The notes beneath the pieces were generated by a model that saw only the letters and a program-made list of their open reading frames with translations, was not told where the DNA came from and made no database searches. A program made the position numbers and the translations under genes. 64,000 nucleotides of DNA from assembly GCF_965200585.1 (NCBI RefSeq), contig NZ_OZ241361.1, one strand, 5' to 3'. Position 1 is the stretch's first letter. Each line of letters opens with the position of its first letter. Shown piece by piece: positions 44,401 to 53,334 of this stretch. Origin of the DNA: Bacterioplanoides sp965200585 (GTDB lineage: Bacteria > Pseudomonadota > Gammaproteobacteria > Pseudomonadales > Oceanobacteraceae).

Positions 44401-45867
44401 ATGACAAGCGAGAAATTTAATTTATTTGCCTTCAGTGGCAAAATGAAAATCCTGCATCTGAGCTGGATGGCGTTTTTTATTACCTTTTTAGTGTGGTTTA
44501 ACCATGCTCCTATGTTACAGGCCATTGCCGCAAGCCTTGGCCTGGCTCCATCAGAAGTAAAAACTCTGCTGATTCTGAACGTTGCCCTGACGATTCCGGC
44601 TCGGGTAATTATTGGTATGCTGACGGACCGATTCGGCCCACGGATTGTGTATTCAGCATTACTAGCGATCTGTTCCATTCCATGTTTTATGTTTGCCATG
44701 GCCGATGATTTTGCTCAAGCCGCTATTGCGCGCTTTATGCTGGGCTTTATTGGTGCTGGTTTTGTGATTGGTATCCGGATGGTATCAGAATGGTTCCCGG
44801 CCAATGAATTAGGCACGGCTGAAGGCATCTATGGCGGTTGGGGTAACTTTGGCTCTGCTGCTGCTGCCTTTACGCTACCTGTTATTGCACTTTGGTTTGG
44901 TGGTGATGACGGTTGGCGTTATGCCATTGGTTTAACCGGTGTATTAAGTCTGCTATTCAGTTTTATTTATTACGCTAACGTCTCAGATACCCCAAAAGGC
45001 TCTACTTATTTCCGCCCGAAAAACCTCGGCGCGTTAGAAGTGACCAGTAAAGGCGATTTCTTCTTTCTGGTGATTATGAAGATCCCGATGTACGCGGCTC
45101 TGGCTTTATTAACCTGGAAATTGTCGCCACAGGGTGTGAGCCTGCTGTCAGAAACTACCGCGCTGCTGTGCTACGTCGGTTTAGTGCTGTTGTTCCTGTA
45201 TGAATTAACGCATGTCTGGAAAGTGAATAAACACGTTTTCGAAGCGCCGGTGGATGAAATTCACCAGTACAAGTTTAAGCAGGTTGCAGTACTGAATGTG
45301 TTGTATTTTGCCACCTTTGGTTCTGAACTGGCGGTGGTTTCTATGCTGCCACTGTTTTTTGCTGAAACCTTTGAGCTGACACCGGTTGTGGCTGGTATGG
45401 TGGCTTCGGCGTATGCCTTTATGAATTTGATGTCGCGCCCGGGCGGCGGCTGGTTATCGGATAAATTTGGCCGTAAATCCACCTTACTGATTCTGACTGC
45501 GGGCCTGGCGGTTGGCTATTACGTTATGTCGCTGGTCGACAGCAGCTGGCCGGTATGGCTGGCAGTAGTTGCGGCGATGGCTTGTTCTTTCTTTGTACAA
45601 TCCGGAGAGGGGGCGGTGTTTGCCGCGGTACCTCTGATTAAGCGTCGTTTAACCGGGCAAATCGCGGGTATGACGGGTGCATACGGTAACGTTGGTGCGG
45701 TTACTTACCTGACGGTATTGTCTCTGGTGGATTATTCCACTTTCTTCCTGGTAATTGCGGCAACGGCTGTGGTGGGTTTTGTTGCGCTGTTGGCGATGGA
45801 AGAACCTAAAGGTCATATGGCGGAAGTCAATGAAGATGGTTCGGTTGAGTTAATTAAGGTTTCTTAA
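44401..45867 (+). CDS. NarK/NasA-type nitrate/nitrite MFS transporter
   Basis: 488 residues, about 12 membrane helices. NNP-family traits: FFITFLVWFNHAPML in helix 1, RVIIGMLTDRFGPR after helix 2, and the nitrate signature GFVIGIRMVSEWFPANELGTAEGIYGGWGNFGSA (helix 5 region); the second signature GVGGFNMSRPGGGW-like segment here reads AYAFMNLMSRPGGGWLSDKFGRK. It imports nitrate (and/or nitrite), in parallel with the ABC importer encoded downstream. Confidence 0.92.
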   Translation: MTSEKFNLFAFSGKMKILHLSWMAFFITFLVWFNHAPMLQAIAASLGLAPSEVKTLLILNVALTIPARVIIGMLTDRFGPRIVYSALLAICSIPCFMFAMADDFAQAAIARFMLGFIGAGFVIGIRMVSEWFPANELGTAEGIYGGWGNFGSAAAAFTLPVIALWFGGDDGWRYAIGLTGVLSLLFSFIYYANVSDTPKGSTYFRPKNLGALEVTSKGDFFFLVIMKIPMYAALALLTWKLSPQGVSLLSETTALLCYVGLVLLFLYELTHVWKVNKHVFEAPVDEIHQYKFKQVAVLNVLYFATFGSELAVVSMLPLFFAETFELTPVVAGMVASAYAFMNLMSRPGGGWLSDKFGRKSTLLILTAGLAVGYYVMSLVDSSWPVWLAVVAAMACSFFVQSGEGAVFAAVPLIKRRLTGQIAGMTGAYGNVGAVTYLTVLSLVDYSTFFLVIAATAVVGFVALLAMEEPKGHMAEVNEDGSVELIKVS

Positions 45868-45891
45868 TTAGCAGATATGCAGGTGTTCAGG

Positions 45892-45971
45892 CTTTTCTTT
45901 TCGACCGTCTACTGCAGGGATGCAGTAGTCGAGCGTACAAGGACGTATTAACAGCGTGTCGAAAAGGAAAG
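45892..45971 (+). repeat. Inverted-repeat element A with CsrA/RsmA-like hairpins
   Basis: Outer 14-bp arms (cttttcttttcgac 45892-45905; gtcgaaaaggaaag 45958-45971, 13/14 paired). Inside, a hairpin ctactgcagggatgcagtag (45909-45928) exposes CAGGGATG, and a second stem-loop around gtacaaggacgta (45935-45947) exposes CAAGGACG. Both words fit the CANGGAYG consensus for CsrA/RsmA-type proteins. Confidence 0.7.
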
Positions 45972-46029
45972 TGTGAATTCCAGCATATTGTCAGACATAG
46001 TTCCCTCTTGTACTTGTCTTCGAGCAGCA

Positions 46030-46145
46030 AACAAGCCTATCAGAATACTTTTTAGCCGCACCCATCACACAGCCCGTCCCTGGGCTGATGATGGGCACGC
46101 AACATCCTTGTTGCTGCTTTAAAAAAGTATTCTGATAGGCTTGTT
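46030..46145 (-). repeat. Inverted-repeat element B with CsrA/RsmA-like hairpins
   Basis: Perfect 24-bp terminal inverted repeat (46030-46053 and 46122-46145). Read on the minus strand it contains hairpin GCAACAAGGATGTTGC (46099-46114) and hairpin CAGCCCAGGGACGGGCTG (46070-46087), again exposing CAAGGATG and CAGGGACG. Same design as element A in opposite orientation, with different arms. Together they fill the 311-bp gap, which has no gene. Confidence 0.75.
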
Positions 46146-46178
46146 GTATATTTCTAACAGGTTTTTCTGGTAATAGTC

Positions 46179-47942
46179 ATGGGCGATCAGTTAAGCGTCA
46201 GTTTTGGCGGGTTCTCCACCGCAGGCATTAAAGACGAAAATCAGGATGCTTTCGCAGCCCATCAGCCCGGCCTGTCTCAGGCCAAATACAAAGGCATTGG
46301 AGCTTGTATTGCTGACGGTGTTAGTTGCAGCGATCAGGCACAGCTGGCTTCATCCACCGCGGTCACGCATTTTTTGCAGGATTATTACTGCACCCCTGAC
46401 AGCTGGGATGTCAAAACATCCGCAGGCAAGGTGCTGTCATCATTAAATGCCTGGTTATTTCATCACGGACAACAAGCCAGTGCGCGTCATAACAGCCTGG
46501 TCACAACCTTCAGTGCTTTAATTGCCAAATCAACCAGTGCTCATATTTTTCATGCCGGTGATAGCCGGATTTATCGTTATCGGCCGCAAAAGGCTGAAAC
46601 GGCGGCAGAATTTGAACAACTCACCCGTGACCATTGTATTGCTCAGGGGAACCCACAAAAGGGGGGTAAAACCTTTCTGAGTCGGGCGTTGGGTATGGAT
46701 AATTATCTGGAGGTGGATTATCACTGCGTGGATATTCAGGCCGGTGATTATTTTGTTTTTTCGACAGACGGCGCCCATGAATATCTGTCTGCGGCTGATA
46801 TTCAGCAGTGCCTGAGGCAATTAACGCCAGATGACAAGCAACACCAGTTTGAAAAAGCCTGTCAGCAGTTGGTTAGCACCGCGCTGGATCGTGGCAGTGA
46901 TGATAACTGCAGCCTGTTTCTGGTTCGTATTGAACAAGTGCCGGCACCGGATATGGAAGAAGCACAGCGCCAGCTGACACAACGTGTTATTCCACCGGCG
47001 CTGGATGTTGGTCATAAAATTGATCAGCTCAATGTGGAAAAAGTACTGTATTCAGGCAGCCGCAGTCATGTGTACCGGGTGAAAAACAACGACGGCAAAC
47101 ACTATGTATTAAAAGCACCGTCTGAGAATTTTAGTGATGATCTGGTTTATCTGGATGGTTTTGCCCGGGAGCAGTGGGTCGGAAACCGGGTTGATCATCC
47201 GAATGTAATGAAAATATATCCGGTTCGGGATGGCAGTCGTTTTCTGTACCACTTATGTGAGTATATTGAAGGGCAGTCATTACGTCAGTGGCTGCATGAT
47301 ACCGACAAACCATCGCTCGATCAGGTGCGTGACATAACCGATCAGATAATCCGCGGGTTACGGGCGTTTCAGCGTCTGGGCATGGTACATCGTGATCTTA
47401 AGCCGGAGAATATTCTGATTACTCCACAAGGTCAGGTGAAGTTAATTGATTTTGGTACAGTCTCGGTCAGAGGAATCTCCGAAGCAGCTGGCAGTATCAA
47501 AGAAGAGTGTCCGGTGGGGTCGGTGCAATACATTGCGCCTGAGTATGTGATGACAGGGCAGGCAGGGGTGCAGAGTGATTTATTCTCACTGGCCGTGATT
47601 GTGTATGAAATGCTCACAGGTCATACCCCTTATCAAATGGACGATGTGCATCGTCGTACGCCTAAATCAACTTCAGAATGGCGTTATATTTCCTTGCGTC
47701 AGCATCGCCCGGATTTACCTCAGTGGCTGGATCTGACGCTGGAAAAAGCCACACACCCGAGTTGGCAGAAGCGTTATCCGGCCTATTCAGAGTTTCTTCA
47801 GGATTTGAAACAACCAAACCCCAAACTTCTGCGTTATGCTCAGAAACGCCCGTTTATTGAACGAAACCCGGTTCGGTTTTGGCAAGGAGTCAGTGTTTTA
47901 TTATTAATTATAGTTATTATTCAGGCATGGTTTTCTGTATGA
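46179..47942 (+). CDS. Bifunctional PP2C phosphatase/Ser-Thr protein kinase, membrane-anchored
   Basis: 587 residues. N-terminal PP2C phosphatase domain (about 5-250; GIKDENQDAF, IADGVS, FHAGDSRIYRYR, FSTDGAHEYL, GSDDNCSLF). C-terminal eukaryotic-type kinase (about 280-550; YVLKAP lysine, VHRDLKPENILI, LIDFGTVS, IAPEYVM). A final membrane helix (about 566-586) anchors it with the domains in the cytoplasm. Fusions of this type recur in nitrate assimilation loci of marine gammaproteobacteria; the target is unknown. Confidence 0.9.
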   Translation: MGDQLSVSFGGFSTAGIKDENQDAFAAHQPGLSQAKYKGIGACIADGVSCSDQAQLASSTAVTHFLQDYYCTPDSWDVKTSAGKVLSSLNAWLFHHGQQASARHNSLVTTFSALIAKSTSAHIFHAGDSRIYRYRPQKAETAAEFEQLTRDHCIAQGNPQKGGKTFLSRALGMDNYLEVDYHCVDIQAGDYFVFSTDGAHEYLSAADIQQCLRQLTPDDKQHQFEKACQQLVSTALDRGSDDNCSLFLVRIEQVPAPDMEEAQRQLTQRVIPPALDVGHKIDQLNVEKVLYSGSRSHVYRVKNNDGKHYVLKAPSENFSDDLVYLDGFAREQWVGNRVDHPNVMKIYPVRDGSRFLYHLCEYIEGQSLRQWLHDTDKPSLDQVRDITDQIIRGLRAFQRLGMVHRDLKPENILITPQGQVKLIDFGTVSVRGISEAAGSIKEECPVGSVQYIAPEYVMTGQAGVQSDLFSLAVIVYEMLTGHTPYQMDDVHRRTPKSTSEWRYISLRQHRPDLPQWLDLTLEKATHPSWQKRYPAYSEFLQDLKQPNPKLLRYAQKRPFIERNPVRFWQGVSVLLLIIVIIQAWFSV

Positions 47943-48124
47943 AACATGCAGCTTATTTGTCTGGTTTTGTCGGTAAATATGCTGGATATAAGCTATTTAA
48001 ATAGAAGTATAAAACTGGCATGTGAGATAATTATGAAATCATCCTCCTTCTCCGGAGGAGGCATATAATAATACACACCACGTAGAATACATGGCGTATT
48101 CGTTGAATACAGGCAGGATGCAAT

Positions 48125-48601
48125 ATGAGTATTAATCTGAACTCAGTAGAAATCTTAGGGTTAAATCCAGGGCAAGTCGCTTATCTGACGGATTTAAAGT
48201 TAGGGTTTGAGATACTCGAAAGAAAGAACTTTAATGCCAGAAAAAATATTCTTGAGTTAATCTCTCTGATGCGGGCAGCTATTCTTTGCTCGGATGAAAA
48301 AATACAGAATCTGCTGGATGCGTTTGTCTCTTCGTTAAACTCCGATCAATCTTCTTTCTTTGCCAGTCAGTCTATCTTATTAACACCAGAGCAGGTTGTA
48401 TCTTACGATGCTCTGACCGAACCCAACCATTTTATTATTTATCGCGGTGCGCGAGAGCAAATTGAGCGTGTTGTAACAGTCTCAAGTGACACAAAATATG
48501 TATACCGCGGGCAAGAATACGAAAAATCTGAAAGCACAGAAAAGCAATCCAGAAAAAAAGAGTCAGCCCGTTATTACCGTGGAGTACTGATTAAAGATTG
48601 A
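48125..48601 (+). CDS. Hypothetical protein with DUF4278-like C-terminus
   Basis: 158 residues. The N-terminal ~100 residues are helical (LEILERKNFNARKNILELISLMRAA). The C-terminus KYVYRGQEYEKSES...ARYYRGVLI carries the Y-R-G-x-x-Y words of the DUF4278 family, common in cyanobacterial short proteins. Function unknown. Isolated between the kinase/phosphatase gene and the convergent flavoprotein gene; an imperfect CCTCC/GGAGG hairpin lies at 48043-48057 upstream. Confidence 0.55.
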   Translation: MSINLNSVEILGLNPGQVAYLTDLKLGFEILERKNFNARKNILELISLMRAAILCSDEKIQNLLDAFVSSLNSDQSSFFASQSILLTPEQVVSYDALTEPNHFIIYRGAREQIERVVTVSSDTKYVYRGQEYEKSESTEKQSRKKESARYYRGVLIKD

Positions 48602-48608
48602 TTTCGGA

Positions 48609-49892
48609 TTATGCTGCAGGCTCGCAGATATCTTTACCAAATAATAAAACGTCTCGTATTGAGCGGATATTCGTCTGATTCCGCATCAGCTCAAAATACC
48701 ACTGGCTGTCGGCTACTTCGCCAATACAAAGCGCACCAGCCAGGGTGTTATTGCGAAGAATTACTTTTTTATAGATACCCTGGTGATCGTCTCGCAATGT
48801 CAGTACGTCATCACCATCCAGAGCGTTAAACTCGCCAACACTGTGTACGTCCAGACCAGAGACTTTTAATTTAGTCAGGTGTTGTTGTTCTCGATAGACC
48901 GGAGTTTCTTGGGTGTTTGTACGTGACGTGCTTGTTTGTAAGGAACTGGCCTGTAACAGCTCCGCTGCCAGTACCTTAGCCTGATCCCAGATGGGTGCAA
49001 CCAGGCCATAGGTAAACTGTTCAAACTGACAACACTCACCCAGTGCATAAATTGAATCGGCACTGGTACGCATGCGTTCATCCACCAGGATACCTTTATC
49101 GCAGAGGATGGCATTATTCTCTGCAATGCTGATCGTCGGCTGAATGCCAGTGGCAAAAATCACCGCCTGTGTGCCTATATTAATGCGAGTGTTGTTGTGC
49201 TGGTAACTGATTGCAGATACCTGTTGCTGATCCGAGATTAACTCGATATCGGTTGCTCCGGTCTGAACATCGACACCTCGCTGTTGCAAGGCCTGGGTTA
49301 ATAATATTGATCCTTCTGCATCTAGCTGACGATTCATCAATACCGGGTTACGGTGTAGCAGGGTGACATCTACGCCTTGTGTTTTCAGGCCTACGGCGGC
49401 TTCGACCCCTAATAAACCACCACCAATCACCGTCGCCTGTTTTAATTCAGGCAGGCGGGTGAGTAATTGGTCGACATCGCGAATATCCCGAAAACCACTG
49501 ACGTTACGGCTGTCAGCACCGGTGAGGTTTGGTATAAAGGATTGTGAGCCAGTGGCAATCACCAGCTGTGAAAAGTGATGGTGTTCATCATCACTGCTTT
49601 GCAGTCTTTTAGCTTGAATATCAATGTTTTCAACGGCGGTATTCAGCAAAATATGAGCACGTCGTTGTTGATACCAATCCTCATCATGAGGAGTAATTTG
49701 TGTCAGTGTGGTTTCTCCGGCTAACAGCGGAGAAAGCATAATACGATTATAGTGAGCAACCGCTTCGTTGCTGAAAATCAGAATCTGATCAAATGGGTGA
49801 TGAGTACCCAGCTCTTCCAGTAAGCGATTACTGGCCATGCCGTTACCAATAATAATTAATTGATTGCCAGACTTTTCAGACACAACAGGCAT
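48609..49892 (-). CDS. NAD(P)H-dependent FAD oxidoreductase, probable electron donor for NasA
   Basis: 427 residues resembling the N-terminal part of NirB and rubredoxin reductases. FAD-binding NQLIIIGNGMASNRLLEEL, QLVIATGSQSFIPNLTG, NAD-binding ATVIGGGLLGVEAAVGL, and FAD-binding IYALGECCQ. No iron-sulfur domain. In bacteria with a stand-alone NasA, such a flavoprotein (often called NasB) passes NAD(P)H electrons to NasA's [2Fe-2S] site; this is the likely role. RBS GGAG 6 bases before ATG 49892. Confidence 0.82.
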   Translation of the reverse strand: MPVVSEKSGNQLIIIGNGMASNRLLEELGTHHPFDQILIFSNEAVAHYNRIMLSPLLAGETTLTQITPHDEDWYQQRRAHILLNTAVENIDIQAKRLQSSDDEHHHFSQLVIATGSQSFIPNLTGADSRNVSGFRDIRDVDQLLTRLPELKQATVIGGGLLGVEAAVGLKTQGVDVTLLHRNPVLMNRQLDAEGSILLTQALQQRGVDVQTGATDIELISDQQQVSAISYQHNNTRINIGTQAVIFATGIQPTISIAENNAILCDKGILVDERMRTSADSIYALGECCQFEQFTYGLVAPIWDQAKVLAAELLQASSLQTSTSRTNTQETPVYREQQHLTKLKVSGLDVHSVGEFNALDGDDVLTLRDDHQGIYKKVILRNNTLAGALCIGEVADSQWYFELMRNQTNIRSIRDVLLFGKDICEPAA

Positions 49893-49977
49893 AGTGAAGC
49901 TCCAGGCGGGAATTCAGAAAAATACCGGAAGCCGGGTGGTTACCCGGATCCGGCGAGGGAAGGAAATAATTAAATGA

Positions 49978-51204
49978 TCAGAACTTAGCGCCAATCCAGG
50001 CCCAGAACTTATCGGTGTCATTAGATGTTACAACATCATCATCGCCACCAGAGAAGCCTGCGTATTTAATACCAGCACTAAAGTTTTTATTAATTTTACC
50101 GGCAGCTAATAAATTGATTTCACTTCCGAGGTCTTTGCTGTCTTCTACTGATTCATAATCATGATAAACCGCAACCAGTTTAACCGGACCTGCTTTAGTG
50201 GAAACTGAAATGTATTTATCATCTAAACCCAGAGCGCGACTTGCTCCTGGAATAAAACGATCAGCCCAGCCACCAAACTTATGGTTGGTACCATAAGGCG
50301 TTGCGAAGCCAGTGCCATTATCTTCGCCATGGATTTCATTACCCAGTTTGGCAGTGACGCCGGAGAGCTTAACACCACCTTCTAACAGGATGTAATCCGT
50401 ATCGAATTCAGTGCCAGTAGAATTTTCAAGGGTTTGAGTTGCATACTCTGCACGGTAAATAACAGTCAGAGAATCCAGCTTTTGTTTGCCATCCAGATAA
50501 GCACCATAAGTATCGATGGTGGTGTCAGTGTCTTCGTTTTCTAATAAATAAGCATAACCAGCAACTTTACCCACCGGCAGGGCACTGTATGACGCATTTA
50601 ACAGATGATCACTGGTGTCATTATCAGTAAAATTCAGGAAGTTGCGCTGGTCGATATAAACATAATCAACGGTGAAATCATCGGCTTTATAACCAAAACG
50701 GGCTGCGTCAAAGGTGACTTCATTCTGACGCCAGCCAACATTACCAATAAAGCGCGCGTTATCAAAAATAATACGCTGACGACCTACAGTCGCACTAACA
50801 CCGTCTTTGTTATAGCTGATTTGTGCACGGTTCCATTCGGTATTTTCCGGATCTGGTACACCGTCATAATCTGTATCTTCCGGTGCATATTCATCAATAA
50901 TCGCACGAACATCTTCAATTTCTGCTAATACTTTGAAGCCCGCAATAGAGCCGGTTTCATAACCGATACGTGAACGCAGCGTTAATGCATTTGCAGAGTC
51001 TCGGTCGCTGCCATTATCAAGGGTATCTTCCGTGTCATTGGTCTCATAGCGTAAGCGGAAATCATTTAAGATTTTACCACCAGTTAACGCATCAGCCACT
51101 TCATTAGCCTGAGCCTGGGCTGCCGTTGTCAGAGTGGCCGTTAATACCGCTGCTGATAGCAGAGATGGCGCCAGAGTGCGTGCAGATTTTTTAATAGAGT
51201 TCAT
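49978..51204 (-). CDS. Outer-membrane porin, alginate-export-like beta barrel
   Basis: 408 residues with a signal peptide (about 1-34, ending AAQAQA). The mature part alternates polar and nonpolar residues in strands (ILNDFRLRYETNDTEDT, SRIGYETGSIAGFKVLAEIEDV, NKDGVSATVGRQRIIFDNARFIGNVGWRQNE) and ends in aromatic F (WAWIGAKF), as expected for an outer-membrane barrel of the alginate export/porin superfamily. Inside the nitrate locus it may pass nitrate or nitrite across the outer membrane. An Asp-rich DYDGVPDPENTEW loop (about 96-108) looks calcium-binding. Confidence 0.8.
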   Translation of the reverse strand: MNSIKKSARTLAPSLLSAAVLTATLTTAAQAQANEVADALTGGKILNDFRLRYETNDTEDTLDNGSDRDSANALTLRSRIGYETGSIAGFKVLAEIEDVRAIIDEYAPEDTDYDGVPDPENTEWNRAQISYNKDGVSATVGRQRIIFDNARFIGNVGWRQNEVTFDAARFGYKADDFTVDYVYIDQRNFLNFTDNDTSDHLLNASYSALPVGKVAGYAYLLENEDTDTTIDTYGAYLDGKQKLDSLTVIYRAEYATQTLENSTGTEFDTDYILLEGGVKLSGVTAKLGNEIHGEDNGTGFATPYGTNHKFGGWADRFIPGASRALGLDDKYISVSTKAGPVKLVAVYHDYESVEDSKDLGSEINLLAAGKINKNFSAGIKYAGFSGGDDDVVTSNDTDKFWAWIGAKF

Positions 51205-51239
51205 AACTTCTCCTGAATTTATGTTTTTTAACGATCTGG

Positions 51240-52079
51240 TTAAGCAACTTTATTTCGCGCGGTTGTTTTTTTTTCTGTTTTTGCTGATTGAATGTCTTCA
51301 ACCTTTTTTTGTTTTTCATATAAGAAACTGAGTACCTGCTGACGATAACTGTTGTAGGTCGGATCATCTGCCAGCTGGATGCGGTTACGTGGGCGTTCCA
51401 GCTCAATGTTCAGGATCTCGCCAACCGTCGCCGCCGGGCCGTTGGTCATCATTACAATACGGTCAGATAACAGCACGGCTTCATCAACATCGTGAGTAAT
51501 CATGATGACGGTATTGTTTAAGTCTTTCTGGATTTCCATTAAGGAATCCTGCAGGTGCGCACGAGTCAGGGCGTCGAGTGCACCAAAAGGCTCATCCATT
51601 AATAACACCTGAGGTTCCATCGCCAATGCCCGGGCAATGCCGACACGCTGCTTCATACCGCCGGATATTTCATCCGGGCGCTTGTGCATGGCGTGTGTCA
51701 TATGCACAAGCTCAAGGTTGTGCTCAATCCAGGCTTTCTTCTCAGCCTTAGACTTGCTGTTTTTAAATACTTCGTTGACTGCCAGTTCGACATTTTCGTA
51801 AGCGGTCAGCCATGGCAGAAGAGAATGGTTCTGGAATACCACGGCTCGCTCCGGCCCTGGTTCAGTGACTTCTTTTCCTTCCAGAATCACACCACCTTCG
51901 GTCGCCTGATATAAGCCCGCAACAATATTTAATACGGTGGACTTACCACAACCGGAGTGACCAATCAGTGATACAAACTCACCTTGATCAATCTTCAGAT
52001 CAACACCGTCCAGTGCCTTAAACGGGCCTTTGGGGGTAGGGAACTCAATGCTGGTTTTGGAAATTTCTAAAAAGCTCAT
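51240..52079 (-). CDS. nrtD: Nitrate ABC transporter ATPase
   Basis: 279 residues. Walker A GHSGCGKST, signature SGGMKQR, Walker B VLLMDEPFGALD, and a C-terminal NrtD-type extension. The Q-loop falls in VVFQNHSLLPWL. It energises the NrtB permease for nitrate (or nitrite/cyanate) import. It follows nrtB by 48 bp and ends the nrtABD operon; only one ATPase gene is present. Confidence 0.92.
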   Translation of the reverse strand: MSFLEISKTSIEFPTPKGPFKALDGVDLKIDQGEFVSLIGHSGCGKSTVLNIVAGLYQATEGGVILEGKEVTEPGPERAVVFQNHSLLPWLTAYENVELAVNEVFKNSKSKAEKKAWIEHNLELVHMTHAMHKRPDEISGGMKQRVGIARALAMEPQVLLMDEPFGALDALTRAHLQDSLMEIQKDLNNTVIMITHDVDEAVLLSDRIVMMTNGPAATVGEILNIELERPRNRIQLADDPTYNSYRQQVLSFLYEKQKKVEDIQSAKTEKKTTARNKVA

Positions 52080-52127
52080 AATTTATCTCCGAAATTCTGT
52101 ATGTAACTGGCCGTTGTGCACGATGAA

Positions 52128-53120
52128 TTAACGAACGACCGCTGACTTATCCCAGTTAACCCACTTCTGAATGGTTAACATAGCGCGGTCCAGTAAGAAT
52201 CCAATAAAGCCAATCACTAAAATCGCAACCATAATTCGGCCCAATGAGTTGGAGCTACCATTCTGGAATTCGTCCCATACGAACTTACCTAAGCCCGGGT
52301 TTTGCGCCAGCATTTCTGCCGCGATTAATACCATCCAGGCAATACCAATGGATAAACGTAAGCCAGTGAAAATCATCGGAATCGCTGCCGGAATAACAAT
52401 TTTACGTACGTGAGTGAACCAGCTCAGGCGTAGTACCTGGCTTACGTTGTTTAAATCTTTTGGTACACCGGCAACACCGACAGCCGTGTTGATCATGGTT
52501 GGCCATAAGCAGCACAGAGATACGGTAAACATAGATACTAAGAACGATTTAGAAACGGTAGGGTCATCCGATACATACAGAGCACTAACAACCATGGTTA
52601 CCAGTGGCAACCAGGCCAATGGTGAAACCGGTTTTAAGGTCTGAATAATTGGGTTGATGGCTGCATAAGCATTTGCACTCAGGCCAATCACAATACCAAC
52701 CGGAATGGCGATTAAACTGGCAACAATAAAACCAGCCATTACTGTGCCTAAGCTGGTGGCAATTTGATCGAAGAAAGTAATGCGGCTTTTATACTCGCGC
52801 CATTTCACTTTGGCATCCGGGTTCTTCGCCAGTTTCTTTTCATTACGAACGCGTTGGCGTTCGTATTTTTGTTCTACTTTGGCACGCTCTTCATTGTGCT
52901 CAATAACCAGATTATTGAACTGTTTAACGACTTCGCCAGGGCCAGGAAAGTTACCCAGAGAGGTCACAATATTATTGGCCGCAACCTGCCAAAGCATCAG
53001 AAAAATGCAAAGCCCAACAATAGGTAAGCTAATGGCTTTTACCAGCTTAGTAATCGCAGGCGGGGTTAAACCATCAGACAGCGTCTGCAGCGGATTTTTT
53101 AGTAGTGATGACATGCTCAT
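52128..53120 (-). CDS. nrtB: Nitrate ABC transporter permease
   Basis: 330 residues. An N-terminal helix (about 28-48), a long charged segment (about 68-112; EHNEERAKVEQKYERQRVRN) that is probably a cytoplasmic or periplasmic coiled coil, then the BPD permease domain (about 118-325) with the EAA-like loop NNVSQVLRLSWFTHVRKIVIP. Forms the channel of the nitrate importer. The charged insert is unusual relative to small SsuC/TauC permeases. Confidence 0.92.
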   Translation of the reverse strand: MSMSSLLKNPLQTLSDGLTPPAITKLVKAISLPIVGLCIFLMLWQVAANNIVTSLGNFPGPGEVVKQFNNLVIEHNEERAKVEQKYERQRVRNEKKLAKNPDAKVKWREYKSRITFFDQIATSLGTVMAGFIVASLIAIPVGIVIGLSANAYAAINPIIQTLKPVSPLAWLPLVTMVVSALYVSDDPTVSKSFLVSMFTVSLCCLWPTMINTAVGVAGVPKDLNNVSQVLRLSWFTHVRKIVIPAAIPMIFTGLRLSIGIAWMVLIAAEMLAQNPGLGKFVWDEFQNGSSNSLGRIMVAILVIGFIGFLLDRAMLTIQKWVNWDKSAVVR

Positions 53121-53178
53121 GGCAATAACAACCTCTGGTTTTTCAATTATTCAGAGCGCTTTGGCTCTGTTTAAAATA

Positions 53179-53225
53179 TTTTGTTTAATGTTTTGTTTGA
53201 TGTTTTGTTTGATGTTTTTTTGATG
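53179..53225. repeat. 12-bp tandem repeat, almost four units
   Basis: ttttgtttaatg, ttttgtttgatg, ttttgtttgatg, then a shortened unit. It lies between nrtA and nrtB. Copy number could change by slippage and alter nrtB expression. The 13-bp words aatattttgttta and taaacaaaatatt flank it as inverted repeats. Confidence 0.8.
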
Positions 53226-53271
53226 TGAGACTTCAAAAAACTAAACAAAATATTCTTCAGGTTTTTAAATA

Positions 53272-53320
53272 TGAGGCTGAGCTGGGCTCAGCCTCACTTC
53301 TGTAAACTACAGAGCTGTAG
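53272..53320 (-). promoter_or_regulatory. Two hairpins after nrtA (intercistronic processing or attenuation)
   Basis: An 11-bp perfect stem tgaggctgagc/gctcagcctca (53272-53296) and a shorter actacag/ctgtagt stem (53307-53321) lie just downstream of the nrtA stop. Such structures commonly protect the binding-protein mRNA and lower permease and ATPase expression. No good U-run follows. Confidence 0.6.
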
Positions 53321-53334
53321 TTACAAGGGTTCAG

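Noticed and set aside
53179..53225. CRISPR-like repetition
   Set aside because: The 12-bp units are contiguous with no spacers; a simple tandem repeat.
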